This document shows, piece after piece, positions 52,997 through 62,444 of a stretch of 64,000 nucleotides of DNA (positions are counted from its first letter, which is position 1; each line of letters opens with the position of its first letter). This stretch comes from Aliiruegeria lutimaris. GTDB taxonomy: Bacteria > Pseudomonadota > Alphaproteobacteria > Rhodobacterales > Rhodobacteraceae. Location: the NCBI RefSeq assembly GCF_900099935.1, contig NZ_FNEK01000019.1:25545-89544 (forward strand). Reading direction: 5' to 3'. Position numbers and translations under genes: made by a program. The notes under the pieces were generated by a model, which was given only the letters and a program-made list of their open reading frames with translations, was not told the origin of the DNA and did no database searches.

Positions 52997-54424
52997 TCAG
53001 TTCGTCGGCATCCTCCAGGCTTCGTGGTCGATGTCGAGATCGGCGTAATCTTCCGGGTTGAGGACGGGGCGCTCTACCCCTGCCTTGAGCTGTGCCTGGA
53101 AGTCGCGCAGCAGGCGCATGGCAACCGGGAAGAGCATCATGATCGCCAGCAGGTTGACCAGCGCCAGGATCCCCATCATCGGATCGGAGAAGAAGAAGAC
53201 CGCGGTCGCGCCCGGTGCGGTGGCGCCAAGGAAAACGATGCCGATGATCGCGAGGCGCAGGATCAGGATTGCCACGGGTTTCTCCGACAGGACGGTCATC
53301 GCGTTCTCGCCGAGGTAATAGTTGTAGATGATCGACGAGAAGGAGAAGAGCAGGATTGCCCCGGTCAGGAAATACTGCACCCATCCGCCGAGGTGCGAGA
53401 CCATCGACTGCTGGGTCAGCGCTACGCCATCAATGCCTTCTGCGCCCGGCACGTAGACATCGCCCAGAAGGATGATGAACGCGGTACAGGAGCAGATGAT
53501 GATCGTGTCGATGAAGACCGAAAAGCTCTGCGTGATGCCCTGGCTGATCGGATGCCTGACCTCAGCGGTGGCGGCGACGTTCGGCGCCGAGCCGAGACCG
53601 GCTTCGTTCGAGAACAGACCCCGGCGCATACCCTGTGCAATGGCCGCTCCCATGCCGCCACCGACAGCTTCCTCGAAGCCGAAGGCATTGGCGACGATGT
53701 CATAGATCACACCCGGTACCGAGGTGATGTTCAGCAGGATGACGATCAGCGCCATGCCGAGATAGCCGACCGCCATGATCGGAACGACCACATCTGCGGT
53801 CTTGGCGATCCGGTGGATGCCGCCGAAGATGATGATACCGGAAACGGCGGCGAGCGCGGCACCGGAATAGAGCCGGTCGATCCCCATGCTGTCCTTGATT
53901 GCGCCGGCGACGGTGTTGCCTTGGAAGGCATTGAAACCGAGGCCGAAGGCGGCGATCAGGCAGATCGCGTAGACGATGGCCAGCCAGCGGTATTCCTCGC
54001 CCAGTCCATGCAGGATCGAGCGGGCCGGGCCGCCGCGATATTCGTTCTCGCCCGTCTTGCGCTTGAAGAGCTGTGCAAGCGAGCATTCCACGAGGCTCGT
54101 GGCCATGCCGATCAGGGCAACCGCCCACATCCAGAACACAGCTCCTGGGCCGCCAAGGGTGATGGCGACCGCGACGCCTGCGATATTGCCACCGCCCACG
54201 CGTCCGCCAACCGAGACCAGCAGGGCCTCACGCGCCGAAATCTTGTTCGGGTCGGCCGACTGGTTGGAGTTCGACAGCACGCGGAACATGCGCTTGAAGA
54301 ACCGAAACTGGACAAAGCCAGTGGTGATCGTGATGAAAAGACCAAGTACGACCAGGATGGGGATCAGTGACCACCCCCACGTCAGGTCGCCGATCTTTCC
54401 GAAGATAAACTCTAGAAAACCCAT
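52997..54424 (-). CDS. Alanine/glycine:cation symporter family protein (AGCS)
   Basis: The product has 475 residues and about eleven membrane segments. AGCS fingerprints include TTGFVQFRFFKRMFRVL near the N-terminus, SVGGRVGGGNIAGVAVAITL, GPGAVFWMWAVALIGMATSL, CSLAQLFKRKTGENEYRGGP and GLFSNEAGLGSAPNVAATAE. It imports a small neutral amino acid with sodium or protons. The start is ATG 54424, with AGAGGGA upstream. A 10-bp inverted repeat sits 27 bases before the start codon. Flanked by aguA (convergent) and asparaginase (same strand), suggesting a nitrogen-supply group. Confidence 0.92.
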   Translation of the reverse strand: MGFLEFIFGKIGDLTWGWSLIPILVVLGLFITITTGFVQFRFFKRMFRVLSNSNQSADPNKISAREALLVSVGGRVGGGNIAGVAVAITLGGPGAVFWMWAVALIGMATSLVECSLAQLFKRKTGENEYRGGPARSILHGLGEEYRWLAIVYAICLIAAFGLGFNAFQGNTVAGAIKDSMGIDRLYSGAALAAVSGIIIFGGIHRIAKTADVVVPIMAVGYLGMALIVILLNITSVPGVIYDIVANAFGFEEAVGGGMGAAIAQGMRRGLFSNEAGLGSAPNVAATAEVRHPISQGITQSFSVFIDTIIICSCTAFIILLGDVYVPGAEGIDGVALTQQSMVSHLGGWVQYFLTGAILLFSFSSIIYNYYLGENAMTVLSEKPVAILILRLAIIGIVFLGATAPGATAVFFFSDPMMGILALVNLLAIMMLFPVAMRLLRDFQAQLKAGVERPVLNPEDYADLDIDHEAWRMPTN

Positions 54425-54450
54425 TTCTGTTGTCCCTCTTTATGCTTTTG

Positions 54451-54473
54451 GTGCAATCCACACTGGATTGCAC
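54451..54473. promoter_or_regulatory. Perfect inverted repeat upstream of the AGCS symporter gene
   Basis: GTGCAATCCA (54451-54460) and TGGATTGCAC (54464-54473) form a perfect 10-bp dyad with a 3-bp centre, 27 bases before the start codon. It could be an operator for a dimeric repressor or a leader hairpin. The regulator is not identifiable. Confidence 0.55.
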
Positions 54474-54721
54474 AGGCCAGCTGCGGCAGAGGGCGGATTT
54501 CCCTTTACTTGTTAGGGTTTGCCCTTTGCTGATCGCTGGATTACTTGCGTCAGGTAGAAAGAAAAACCTCGTGTTTTGCGGCCCGCCGCATGGCTTCAGG
54601 GTAAGTGGTTCATTTCACAAGTCAATCGTCAAACTCTGCTGCAGGTTTGGGGACAATGGGACGCAGATCGGCCGGGGACCGGAAAAGCCGGAAACGCATG
54701 CCGGAGTGAGATTGCCGTGTC

Positions 54722-55672
54722 TCAGGTCGTCATTTCTCCGCACTGGCTTGCGGCGAGATAGGCACGGCGGGCTTCGAAATCCGTGAATTGCGTCAGGCTG
54801 AACTGCATCTTGGCGAAGGCCATTTCCGGGCTCATGTCCCGGCCGTCGACAACGCCGGTGTCCCGCATAACCTTGCCGGCCGCATAGGTGCCCAGACGCA
54901 TGCCACCTTCGGGGCATTGGCTGACCGCGACGACCGGCACCTGCTTTTGATAGGCGCGTGCAAGGGCCGCGCGCAGCTCCGGTGTATCGGGGGCAGTTCC
55001 AGAGCCGAAGCAGCGCAGCACCAGCCCGTCGCAGTTTTCCGCCGCAAAACCCACTAGGTCGGCAGAGGGGCCGGGCGTGACCGAGAGCATCCCGACATTC
55101 TGCTTTCGAAGCGAGATCAGGCCGGGCGTCTTGGCGGCAACAACCGGCGGCTCCGCGCTTGGCACGTCCCTGAAGGCGTCGAATGCATGGGAGTGGGATT
55201 TGCGGATGCGCGCGCCGTGCAGCAGGTGGCCGGCGAACTGGACCTGTATGCCCGGTGGGGCTTCGCGGGCCACGCTGAGCGCATCGAAGAGGTTTTTCTG
55301 CCCGTCATTGCCCTCCACGGTCAGTGGCAACATGGAGCCTGTCACGATGACGGCCTTGCGAAGCCCGGGCAGAGATAAGCACAGCGCGCCGGCGGTATAG
55401 GCCAGCGTGTCGGTGCCGTGGGTCACCACGAAGCTGTCGAAATCATCGCGCGCCTCGAAGATCGTGCGCGCGACGCGGGTCCAGTCGCGCGGCGTCGCCT
55501 GCGCGGAGTCGATCAACGGGTCCAGTCGGCAGATCTCGACCGGCGTTGTCACGCGCCGTGCGTCTAGCAGCCTTTGTACTTCGTCTTCGACCACCCCGAT
55601 CCGCGGGGCAAAGCCGTCCTCGGTGCGGTCCATCCCGATCGTTCCGCCGGTGTGGATCAACAAGATCGACAT
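54722..55672 (-). CDS. Asparaginase (L-asparaginase family)
   Basis: The product has 316 residues and no signal peptide, so it is probably cytoplasmic. Both active-site threonine motifs are present: Thr11 in IHTGGTIGMDR and T87-D88 in VVTHGTDTLAYTA, with Lys near 158 in ARIRKSHSHAF. It would hydrolyse asparagine (or a close amide) to aspartate and ammonia. The start is ATG 55672. It lies about 300 bases upstream of the AGCS gene on the same strand. Confidence 0.9.
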   Translation of the reverse strand: MSILLIHTGGTIGMDRTEDGFAPRIGVVEDEVQRLLDARRVTTPVEICRLDPLIDSAQATPRDWTRVARTIFEARDDFDSFVVTHGTDTLAYTAGALCLSLPGLRKAVIVTGSMLPLTVEGNDGQKNLFDALSVAREAPPGIQVQFAGHLLHGARIRKSHSHAFDAFRDVPSAEPPVVAAKTPGLISLRKQNVGMLSVTPGPSADLVGFAAENCDGLVLRCFGSGTAPDTPELRAALARAYQKQVPVVAVSQCPEGGMRLGTYAAGKVMRDTGVVDGRDMSPEMAFAKMQFSLTQFTDFEARRAYLAASQCGEMTT

Positions 55673-55718
55673 CCTGCCTCCGTGGTTGCCATTGCGCGTT
55701 CTGGTCTGTTTGCCGCGA

Positions 55719-56990
55719 TTACTTGCAGGAGATCACCGCGTTCCCGAACACTTTCTTGCACAGCCGCCCCTTGTACCAGAAATAGCCCGGCGGTGGCTTG
55801 GCGCGGCCGGAGGATTTCTTGGTGGCGGCCTTTTCCGTTGCCGCGGCCTCGACCTTTGCCTTGTTGGTATCGTCCAGCAGCCAGGCCTCGTAGGCGGGGT
55901 TGGATTGCTGCAGGAACGCGGTCATTTGCGGCTGGTCGAGATAGCCGGTCGCGGGAATGCCGGCCGCTACCTGCCATTGGGACAGCGCTTCGCGGGTGCC
56001 GTTGCCCGGAACGCCGTCAATGCCGCGCGGATCATAGCCCATCGCGGTCAGCCGGGCCTGCAGTTCGGCTTTCTCCCGGCGGGAGAGTTCGAGCGCATCC
56101 TGCGACTCCTTGCTGGCGGCCACCCAATAGGTTGGCGCAATGACTGCGGTTGCGGAGGTGGTGGGCGCGGCCGTTATCGGGGCGCCAGAAGTGTCCACCC
56201 GCTCGACGCCATCGGCGGTGGCAGCGATCCTGTAGCTACCGGCAGCTCCAGCGGCATAGGGCGAACAGCTGTCCAGCGCCGTGACGAGGGTGATGAAAAG
56301 CTGGCGCGCGCTGGCGGAGGGCGCAATCGGCTCCAGCAGCCGGGGCATGGCCGCGACCTGTCCCTGGCCGTCGATGTCGACCTCGACAATGACCCGCTCG
56401 CCGGCGCCGGCACCCTGCGTGCTGACATAGCAGTTCCCAACACTGCGAAGACTTTCCGAAACCAGCGTCTCCGCGCTTTCCGCGGCAGGGGCGGAAGGCG
56501 GTGCGATGACCGGGAAAGCGCTCGTGGCCTGTGCGCCGGATGCCGTCGGCGAAGCGGTTTGGGCCGTGCCCTGTGCCATCGGGATGACCGGGAAGGCCGA
56601 TCCTGTTGCGCCGCCGGGCTCGGCGGGGGCCGTTTCGACGGTCGGGATGACGGGGAAACCCGATGCGGTATCCGCCACTGGCAGGGCGGCAATCTCTGCG
56701 TCGAGCCTGGCTATGTCCAGCCCGTCGATATTGTCCTGGATGAGCACCCGAACGGACAGGTCGGAGGCCGGGAACTCGGTAATGATCCGGTCCAGAATGT
56801 CGCGTGCCTGCCGCAATTGCGCGGCTTCCGAAGTGTCATAGGGGGCAGACGTGGCTTCAACCAGCGTGCGGGCCTGCTGAAAAAGCGATTCCGGTGTTGC
56901 CGTCTGCGCTGCGGCGAGACTGGCCTGCAGCGTGCATGCCAACCCCAGAAGCCCGGACCGCATCATCCTGGTTTTCGCGTTCCGATCCAT
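55719..56990 (-). CDS. Exported protein with FPVI repeats and a peptidoglycan-binding-like domain
   Basis: The product has 423 residues. After a signal peptide (cut near AAAQT) comes a helical region. A Pro/Ala/Thr-rich stretch then carries three spaced FPVI motifs (about residues 112, 133 and 159). Next is a middle beta domain with two Cys (VGNCYVSTQGAG, LDSCSPYAAG) resembling a TonB-C or energy-transducing fold. A PG_binding_1-type repeat follows (LQARLTAMGYDPRGIDGVPG, NGTREALSQWQ), and the C-terminus is a basic, Cys-bearing tail (GRLCKKVFGNAVISCK). It is probably periplasmic and wall associated. The overall function is unknown. Confidence 0.7.
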   Translation of the reverse strand: MDRNAKTRMMRSGLLGLACTLQASLAAAQTATPESLFQQARTLVEATSAPYDTSEAAQLRQARDILDRIITEFPASDLSVRVLIQDNIDGLDIARLDAEIAALPVADTASGFPVIPTVETAPAEPGGATGSAFPVIPMAQGTAQTASPTASGAQATSAFPVIAPPSAPAAESAETLVSESLRSVGNCYVSTQGAGAGERVIVEVDIDGQGQVAAMPRLLEPIAPSASARQLFITLVTALDSCSPYAAGAAGSYRIAATADGVERVDTSGAPITAAPTTSATAVIAPTYWVAASKESQDALELSRREKAELQARLTAMGYDPRGIDGVPGNGTREALSQWQVAAGIPATGYLDQPQMTAFLQQSNPAYEAWLLDDTNKAKVEAAATEKAATKKSSGRAKPPPGYFWYKGRLCKKVFGNAVISCK

Positions 56991-57119
56991 ATCGTCTGCC
57001 TTCCTCCCGAATTGCCGGTCTCAGCTTTTTCGGGTCAATTGCCTGAACAATTCATTACCGTTCGACGCCCGTCATACGATACCAGCCGGCGGGTTGTCGT
57101 CACGCTATTATTCCATGCA

Positions 57120-58250
57120 TCAAGTCGATCGGGTTTCGGTCGAGCGGCTATCTGGAGGCACCAGCACGAAATTGCCGAAATGCTTCTTTTTCAGGAATTC
57201 CCGCTGCGCTTCCACGATCTGTTCGAGCGGATAGAAATCGGCCAGCAACGGACGAATCTCGCCGCGTTCGATATAGCCGATCAGGTTCGGAAAGACCGGC
57301 GCGTCCCAGGCCGTGCAGCCGATGAGCGTGATGTCCTTGAGATACATGTCCCGCATGTCCAGGCTGACGATGGGGCCTGCAATTGCGCCCGAGGAGACAT
57401 AGCGGCCGCCGCGTTTCAGCAATTTGAGCATCTGCGGGAAATTCGGGCCGCCCACGTTGTCCACGACAACATCGACCGTGCGCTCGCCCAGCTCTCCAAC
57501 AAGATCGTCCTTTCGATCCAGCACGATATCTGCGCCGAGATCGCGCAGCAGATCAGCCTTGCCCGCGCTTGTGATCGCCGCCACCCGTGCGCCGCGCCGC
57601 TTGGCGAGTTGCACCGTCGCGGAGCCCACACCGCCGGACGCCCCGGCCACCAGCACGAGATCGCCCGGCCCGACAGCCGCGCGCTGCAGCATGTTCTCGG
57701 AGGTGCCGTACGCGCAGGGGATGGTCGCAAGCTCCGCGTCGGACCAGTCGCAATGCACGGCAAAGACCTCGCTGGCCGGAACCTTTACATATTCGGCGAA
57801 GGCACCGTCGAAATCCGAGGCCATCCAGATATTTTCCATGTCGTCGAAGCCGTTCGGACGCATGCAGGCCCGAACCAGAACCCGCTTGCCGATGAGATCC
57901 GCGCCCACGTCTCCCCCGGCCTGCACCACCTCGCCGCAACAATCGGTGCCCTGGATCAACGGAAACGGGGTCGCCGCGCTCCAGCCGCCATCGGCCTTCT
58001 GCTCGGCGCGCGTCTCCTGATCGGCCGCCGCAGCGCCGGTATCGATTGTCACGCTCGACGAGTACCAACCCAGCCTCGTGTTGATCTCCGTGTTGTTGAC
58101 CCCCGCCGCCAGCACCCGGAGCAGGAGCTCGTTCGGTCCGGGGACAGGCACCGGCACCGCGCGGTATTCGAGCTTGTCATAGCCACCAATGCCGGTGGTC
58201 ACGACGGCCATCATGGTGGCGTTTGCGGCGCGGGATTGCTGTTTGTCCAC
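57120..58250 (-). CDS. Zinc-type MDR alcohol dehydrogenase / quinone reductase-like protein
   Basis: The product has about 376 residues of the medium-chain dehydrogenase fold: GROES-like N-terminus (VLAAGVNNTEINTRLGWYSS, GTDCCGEVVQAG), then the NAD(P) motif GASGGVGSATVQLAKRRGAR and the late GGRYVSSGAIAGP. It would reduce a quinone or an unsaturated carbonyl with NADPH; the substrate is unknown. GTG 58250 follows AAGGAAC and is preferred. The upstream extension to 58457 overlaps the DUF3604 gene, and ATG 58214 is an alternative. It is the downstream neighbour of the DUF3604-HupE-parvulin block. Confidence 0.85.
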   Translation of the reverse strand: MDKQQSRAANATMMAVVTTGIGGYDKLEYRAVPVPVPGPNELLLRVLAAGVNNTEINTRLGWYSSSVTIDTGAAAADQETRAEQKADGGWSAATPFPLIQGTDCCGEVVQAGGDVGADLIGKRVLVRACMRPNGFDDMENIWMASDFDGAFAEYVKVPASEVFAVHCDWSDAELATIPCAYGTSENMLQRAAVGPGDLVLVAGASGGVGSATVQLAKRRGARVAAITSAGKADLLRDLGADIVLDRKDDLVGELGERTVDVVVDNVGGPNFPQMLKLLKRGGRYVSSGAIAGPIVSLDMRDMYLKDITLIGCTAWDAPVFPNLIGYIERGEIRPLLADFYPLEQIVEAQREFLKKKHFGNFVLVPPDSRSTETRST

Positions 58251-58356
58251 GGCTTGTTCCTTCCGGGTACGCGCAGGGTCCCTCCAATGGTAGCCTGCCC
58301 TTTTCCGGATGAACACCGTCCCGGCGACTGTCGCGCCGCCGGGCTGGCCGGTCGCG

Positions 58357-60282
58357 TCACTCCTCTGGCGCGTACCAGATGGCGGACGTGTAAGCGCGTT
58401 CCTGATGCACTTTTTCGGCCGCTTCGGGGATCTCGACACCAAGTCGGAGCTTGTCATAAACGACCCAGCGCGGCGTCGGAATTTCGAGGATACGGGCGTA
58501 GTAGAAGGCGGCCTCGGAGGCGTCGAAGTCCGGGTCCGTCCAGATGGTCAGCAATTCCGGCGCACCAATCGTATTGGCATAGCTCGCGGCTTCGAGATCG
58601 ACCGTGTCGCCAACCGGCGGCAGCTTGCCTGCGTCGTCTATCTCGCGCACGGCGGACCATGCCACGTTATAAACCTTCTCGTGCAGGTCGCCGGCCTCAT
58701 CGATCCAGCCCTTGACGATCTGGATGCGGTCGAGGTTGGCGCCGATCGGATCCCGCAGCGCATAGACCATGAAGGTCGGCGCTTCGGCACCCTCGGGGGC
58801 CGGGCGCAGGTCGCCGCCCATTGGCACGCCGCGCTGGTAGCCGGCAAAGGCGGGCTGGCGTCCGCGCAGGTCATTCTCGTTGAAATCCCAGCCGCCGAAG
58901 AAGCGAACCATCATGCGCGGGCCAGTGGTGGCATAGGTCTCCCGGCGCACCATAGCGTCCCAGAGAGATTTGCGCGTGTTCTCCTCGGCCCAGACGCCGG
59001 TATAGCCGGACGCGACCAGTTCATAACCTTCGAACGCGCCCTTGTCCGTCTTGGCGAAAGGATGGGTCATCCGGGTCAGGTTCGGCTCGGCATTGGTGGC
59101 CTTGCCGAAGTAATTGTCCGAGTCCGCGGTGGCGAGCGAAGTGTGGCTGTCGGTCGAGCCCACGGCGCCGAACTTGTAGGGGTTCACGCCAAGTTTTTTC
59201 TCCAGCGCGAGGCCCTGCTTCATGGCCTCTCGGGCATATTCTCCCTTGAGCATCTCTTCGGTTTTGGCCTCGCTCAGGTCCAGGTTGCCCGCGTCCCAGG
59301 TCTCGTAATCGGCGAACTCGTCGTCCGGGCTGAGCACCGGGTGGGCCTCGCCATCGCCCTTGATCTGGGTGAACTCGTAGAGCGGTTCCCACTTGTCGCG
59401 CAGCGTGACGTAATTCTCGTCGATGGGCGCGCCGGTAAACTGCTTTTCGGTCGGGAACATGATGCCGTTCGACAGGTTGCCGTTATGGGCCAGCGCGAAA
59501 GCGTAGCCGCCGGTCCTGCTCTCGTAATCCTCCAGCCAGGCATAGAGATCGAGCGGGTCCGTCGAGCCGACGGGTGGCTGGGTCACCAGCGGGTCAACCA
59601 TCAGCGCCTTGTCCGCATTGTCGCGTAGTACGACGTTGCGGTGCAGGTTGTTGCCCTTGTCGAGCGAGGTCCATTCATAACCGATAAAGGCGGTGAAGAC
59701 GCCGGGATTGTTGTATTCCTCGGCCTTCTCGATCACCGTCTCCCAGACCGAGCGATAGATCGGCGAACCGGGGGAGTATTGAGCCATCAGGTCCGGGTCG
59801 ATAGCGCCCTGCGAGAAGGTTGTGATCAGGTCCAGCGCCGCCGCGGCACTCTCCTCGCCGCCCTTGGCCAGCGCTTCGGCCCAGCCACGGGACTGCTCGA
59901 ATTCCATGACATTCGGCTTCTGGTCGAGCATGTCGAAGATCAGGCCCATGCCGTCCGAATGGTCCGTCAGTACCAGCCAGTCGAGCGGCCGCGCCAGACG
60001 GACGGGCAGGCCGGAAGCGGAGGTCACTTCTTCGCCACGCGCGAATTTATAGGCGGTGTCATGGCCGGTGGTATTACCGAACAGGCCGGCATCCATGGAA
60101 TAGCCGGTGTGAAGATGGGTATCGCCCCAGAAAACCTTGGACGGGAAACTCCGCTGCGCATAAGGCGAATAGGTTTTGCCGGGGTAGAGCCCTTCGATGG
60201 ATTCCGCGCTTGGAATGAACTGCGCGGAGGCGGGGAACGCGGCAAGCGTCGTGCAAATGGCAACTGTCGTTCGAAGTTTCAT
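58357..60282 (-). CDS. Exported DUF3604 protein (intact paralogue)
   Basis: The product has 641 residues with a signal peptide ending near PASAQ. The early motif [15 protein letters not shown] has the HxH of PHP-type metal-dependent hydrolases, followed by [65 protein letters not shown] and the terminal LEIPTPRW and [11 protein letters not shown]. The His/Asp clusters suggest a metal-dependent phosphoesterase-like enzyme, but no activity is established for DUF3604. GGGAGGG precedes ATG 60282. It is downstream of HupE/UreJ-like and parvulin genes and is a full-length relative of the broken copy at 8849. Confidence 0.88.
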   Translation of the reverse strand: MKLRTTVAICTTLAAFPASAQFIPSAESIEGLYPGKTYSPYAQRSFPSKVFWGDTHLHTGYSMDAGLFGNTTGHDTAYKFARGEEVTSASGLPVRLARPLDWLVLTDHSDGMGLIFDMLDQKPNVMEFEQSRGWAEALAKGGEESAAAALDLITTFSQGAIDPDLMAQYSPGSPIYRSVWETVIEKAEEYNNPGVFTAFIGYEWTSLDKGNNLHRNVVLRDNADKALMVDPLVTQPPVGSTDPLDLYAWLEDYESRTGGYAFALAHNGNLSNGIMFPTEKQFTGAPIDENYVTLRDKWEPLYEFTQIKGDGEAHPVLSPDDEFADYETWDAGNLDLSEAKTEEMLKGEYAREAMKQGLALEKKLGVNPYKFGAVGSTDSHTSLATADSDNYFGKATNAEPNLTRMTHPFAKTDKGAFEGYELVASGYTGVWAEENTRKSLWDAMVRRETYATTGPRMMVRFFGGWDFNENDLRGRQPAFAGYQRGVPMGGDLRPAPEGAEAPTFMVYALRDPIGANLDRIQIVKGWIDEAGDLHEKVYNVAWSAVREIDDAGKLPPVGDTVDLEAASYANTIGAPELLTIWTDPDFDASEAAFYYARILEIPTPRWVVYDKLRLGVEIPEAAEKVHQERAYTSAIWYAPEE

Positions 60283-60446
60283 CGATGTCCCTCCCCGGAC
60301 AAATCTCGTGGTCTTGGACTGCCTTCTCTCGATTATTTTTTCTTGATTATTGGAACCGATTATAGCCCATTTTCGGCAGATATAAATGACTTATGACAGG
60401 CAGAATTTCCTGAAACTTGCGATGTCTTGGGGTGTAACGTGAGTTT

Positions 60447-61460
60447 TCAGAAACCCGCGATCCGTTCAGCGAGCCAGAATGTCGCGACGCCCCCGATCGA
60501 ATAACCCAGCACCGATATGCCCGTGGAATGCGCCTTGCGGAAAGCGCGCACAAGGCCCGGCCATGCCGCCCGCAGAAGGACGAAACACGCCATAACCCCG
60601 GCGACAAATGCGAGTTGGCCAAGCTCGACGCCGACATTGAAGGCCAGCAGCGCAATGGGAATATCGCCCTGCGGCAGACCGATCTCGATCAGCGCTCCGG
60701 CGAAGCCCAGTCCGTGCAGCAGGCCGAAACTGAAGGAGACGATCCATGGCGCGCGTTCTGAAAGCCGCGCCGCTCCGTCCTCGTGCTTGAGGATCTCGAC
60801 GGCGAGAAAGACGATGGAGAGCGCGATACAGGCCTCGACCGGTGGGCCGGGAACGCTGATATGGCCGAGCGCGGCAAGCGCCAGCGTGATGGAATGCGCC
60901 AGGGTGAAAGCGGTGATCGCGCCCACGAGGCGCCACGGATCGCGGATCAGCACCAGCAGGGCAAAAACGAACAGAAGGTGGTCCCATCCTTCGAGGATAT
61001 GTTCGAAGCCGAGGCCGAGATAGCTCAGGAACACCGCGCCGCCCGAGAGGGTTTCCGGTACTGCATAGGCAGGCGCGTTCGGAGTCAGCCGTACGGTCGT
61101 GGCTTGCATGTCCAGCGGTTGCAGGCGCAGCAGCACGTCGGTGCGTTGCAATTGCAGCCCCGGGATGCGGACCTCGCCGCCCCCGATCCCGTCCGGGCAA
61201 TTGGCAACCCAGGCGGTGATCCAGGCGTAGCCGTCGGACTTGGCCTCACCGCCCGTCGCGGGTGTGCAGGTTTCGGGAAGCGCTGCGTCGATGGCCATGG
61301 GCGCGCCGTTGACATCCGGCTTGCGCCAGAACACCTGCCAGCTTTCGGGCGTCAGCTGCCGCAGGTCGAGATAGCCCGGCTCCAACGCATGAGCGGAAGC
61401 TGTGCCCAGCGATGCCAGCAACAGGAAGAGCCCGAGAGTGAGGTGCAGAACGGCCCTCAT
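60447..61460 (-). CDS. HupE/UreJ_2 family membrane protein
   Basis: The product has 337 residues. A signal-like segment (HLTLGLFLLLASLGTASAHA) leads to a periplasmic domain of about 140 residues with two Cys (ALPETCTPATGG, VANCPDGIGG). The C-terminal six-segment membrane domain contains GFEHILEGWDHLLFVFALLV, FTLAHSITLALAALG, VEACIALSIVFLAVEI and SFGLLHGLGFAGALIEIGLP, the HupE/UreJ pattern of His-rich helices. HupE-like proteins transport nickel; this second subgroup is uncharacterised. ATG 61460 overlaps the parvulin stop by 4 bases, so the two are translationally coupled. Confidence 0.85.
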   Translation of the reverse strand: MRAVLHLTLGLFLLLASLGTASAHALEPGYLDLRQLTPESWQVFWRKPDVNGAPMAIDAALPETCTPATGGEAKSDGYAWITAWVANCPDGIGGGEVRIPGLQLQRTDVLLRLQPLDMQATTVRLTPNAPAYAVPETLSGGAVFLSYLGLGFEHILEGWDHLLFVFALLVLIRDPWRLVGAITAFTLAHSITLALAALGHISVPGPPVEACIALSIVFLAVEILKHEDGAARLSERAPWIVSFSFGLLHGLGFAGALIEIGLPQGDIPIALLAFNVGVELGQLAFVAGVMACFVLLRAAWPGLVRAFRKAHSTGISVLGYSIGGVATFWLAERIAGF

Positions 61461-62290
61461 TGCGACGCGCCTTCGCGCGGGGTCAGCGGTTCCGGCAGCA
61501 CGATCTCGTATTTGGACTTGAGGGATTGCACCTGCGCTGCGGTCAGTTCCTCGGATTGCTTGCTGCGCCAATCCTGCAGAACCCGCTCGCGGATCTCCTC
61601 GAATGGGGGCAGGGCGCCGGGTTCCCGCCCGGTCAGCCGCACCACGTGCAGGCCATAGCCGGATTGGACCGGGCCGGACCAGCTTCCCTCCGGCAACTCG
61701 GCCAGCTGTGCAAAGGTCCCACGCCCCAGCAGGCCATCGACCGAGGCCGCGATGCTCAGCGGGATTTCCGCCGGCAGCAGCGTCGCCGCGCCAAGCTGTT
61801 TCGGATCGGCTCCGGTGTTCAGGGCCGCCAAAACATCGCGCGTCTCCTCATCCGGCTTCAGCAGAACCTGTTCGAAGGCGACACGCGGTGGGGAGGCGAA
61901 ACGCTCCGGGTTCTGGTCCATGTAGGCGCGCAGAGTTTCGTCGTCGGGCTCGATGGATTGGGCTACCGAGGTCGTCAGGAAATTCATTTTCTGAGCCAGG
62001 CGATTTCGGATCGCCCCGTCACCTTGATCCAGCCCAAGCAACTGAGCCTCGCGTACCAGGACCTCTTCCGTTACCAGCGAGTTCATGAGCCCCTGCAACT
62101 CCGCCTCCGTCGGCGGCCGCCGCCAGGTCGCCTCGAATTGCGCCGTCAGCCGCGCAATATCCTGCGAGTCGATGACGATGCGATTGCTGTCCGAGCCGTT
62201 CGGATCGGCGGGGTTCAGCCAGAAGAACCAGCCGAAAATCGCCACTCCCAGCAGGAAGAAATGAAATAGGGGCTCGCGTAGAAAACGCAT
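61457..62290 (-). CDS. Parvulin-type peptidyl-prolyl isomerase, membrane anchored
   Basis: The product has 277 residues. A single N-terminal membrane helix (LFHFFLLGVAIFGWFFWLNP) anchors a SurA-like helical chaperone segment (ATWRRPPTEAELQGLMNSLV) and a PpiC/parvulin domain ending in WSGPVQSGYGLHVVRLTGRE. It would help fold exported proteins. It is the first gene of the parvulin-HupE-DUF3604 row and overlaps the HupE-like start by 4 bases. Confidence 0.87.
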   Translation of the reverse strand: MRFLREPLFHFFLLGVAIFGWFFWLNPADPNGSDSNRIVIDSQDIARLTAQFEATWRRPPTEAELQGLMNSLVTEEVLVREAQLLGLDQGDGAIRNRLAQKMNFLTTSVAQSIEPDDETLRAYMDQNPERFASPPRVAFEQVLLKPDEETRDVLAALNTGADPKQLGAATLLPAEIPLSIAASVDGLLGRGTFAQLAELPEGSWSGPVQSGYGLHVVRLTGREPGALPPFEEIRERVLQDWRSKQSEELTAAQVQSLKSKYEIVLPEPLTPREGASQ

Positions 62291-62444
62291 CGGCTTTTTT
62301 CCTTGCTGTTCTTCCTGTGCCTAGTCGTAGCAAGAATAAGCACGCCTGCAATCCGTTGATTCCCGCATTACGTCTGGGAAAGGACTGTTTTCCGGCGATG
62401 CGCTGCGTTTCTGAAGGAGGTCGTTTTGTTTGCGCGCGGGTTCG

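Noticed and set aside
55407..58715. 1102-codon plus-strand open frame
   Set aside because: It runs antisense through the asparaginase end, the FPVI protein and the MDR dehydrogenase, all with firm domains; its composition is Arg/Pro-rich shadow sequence.
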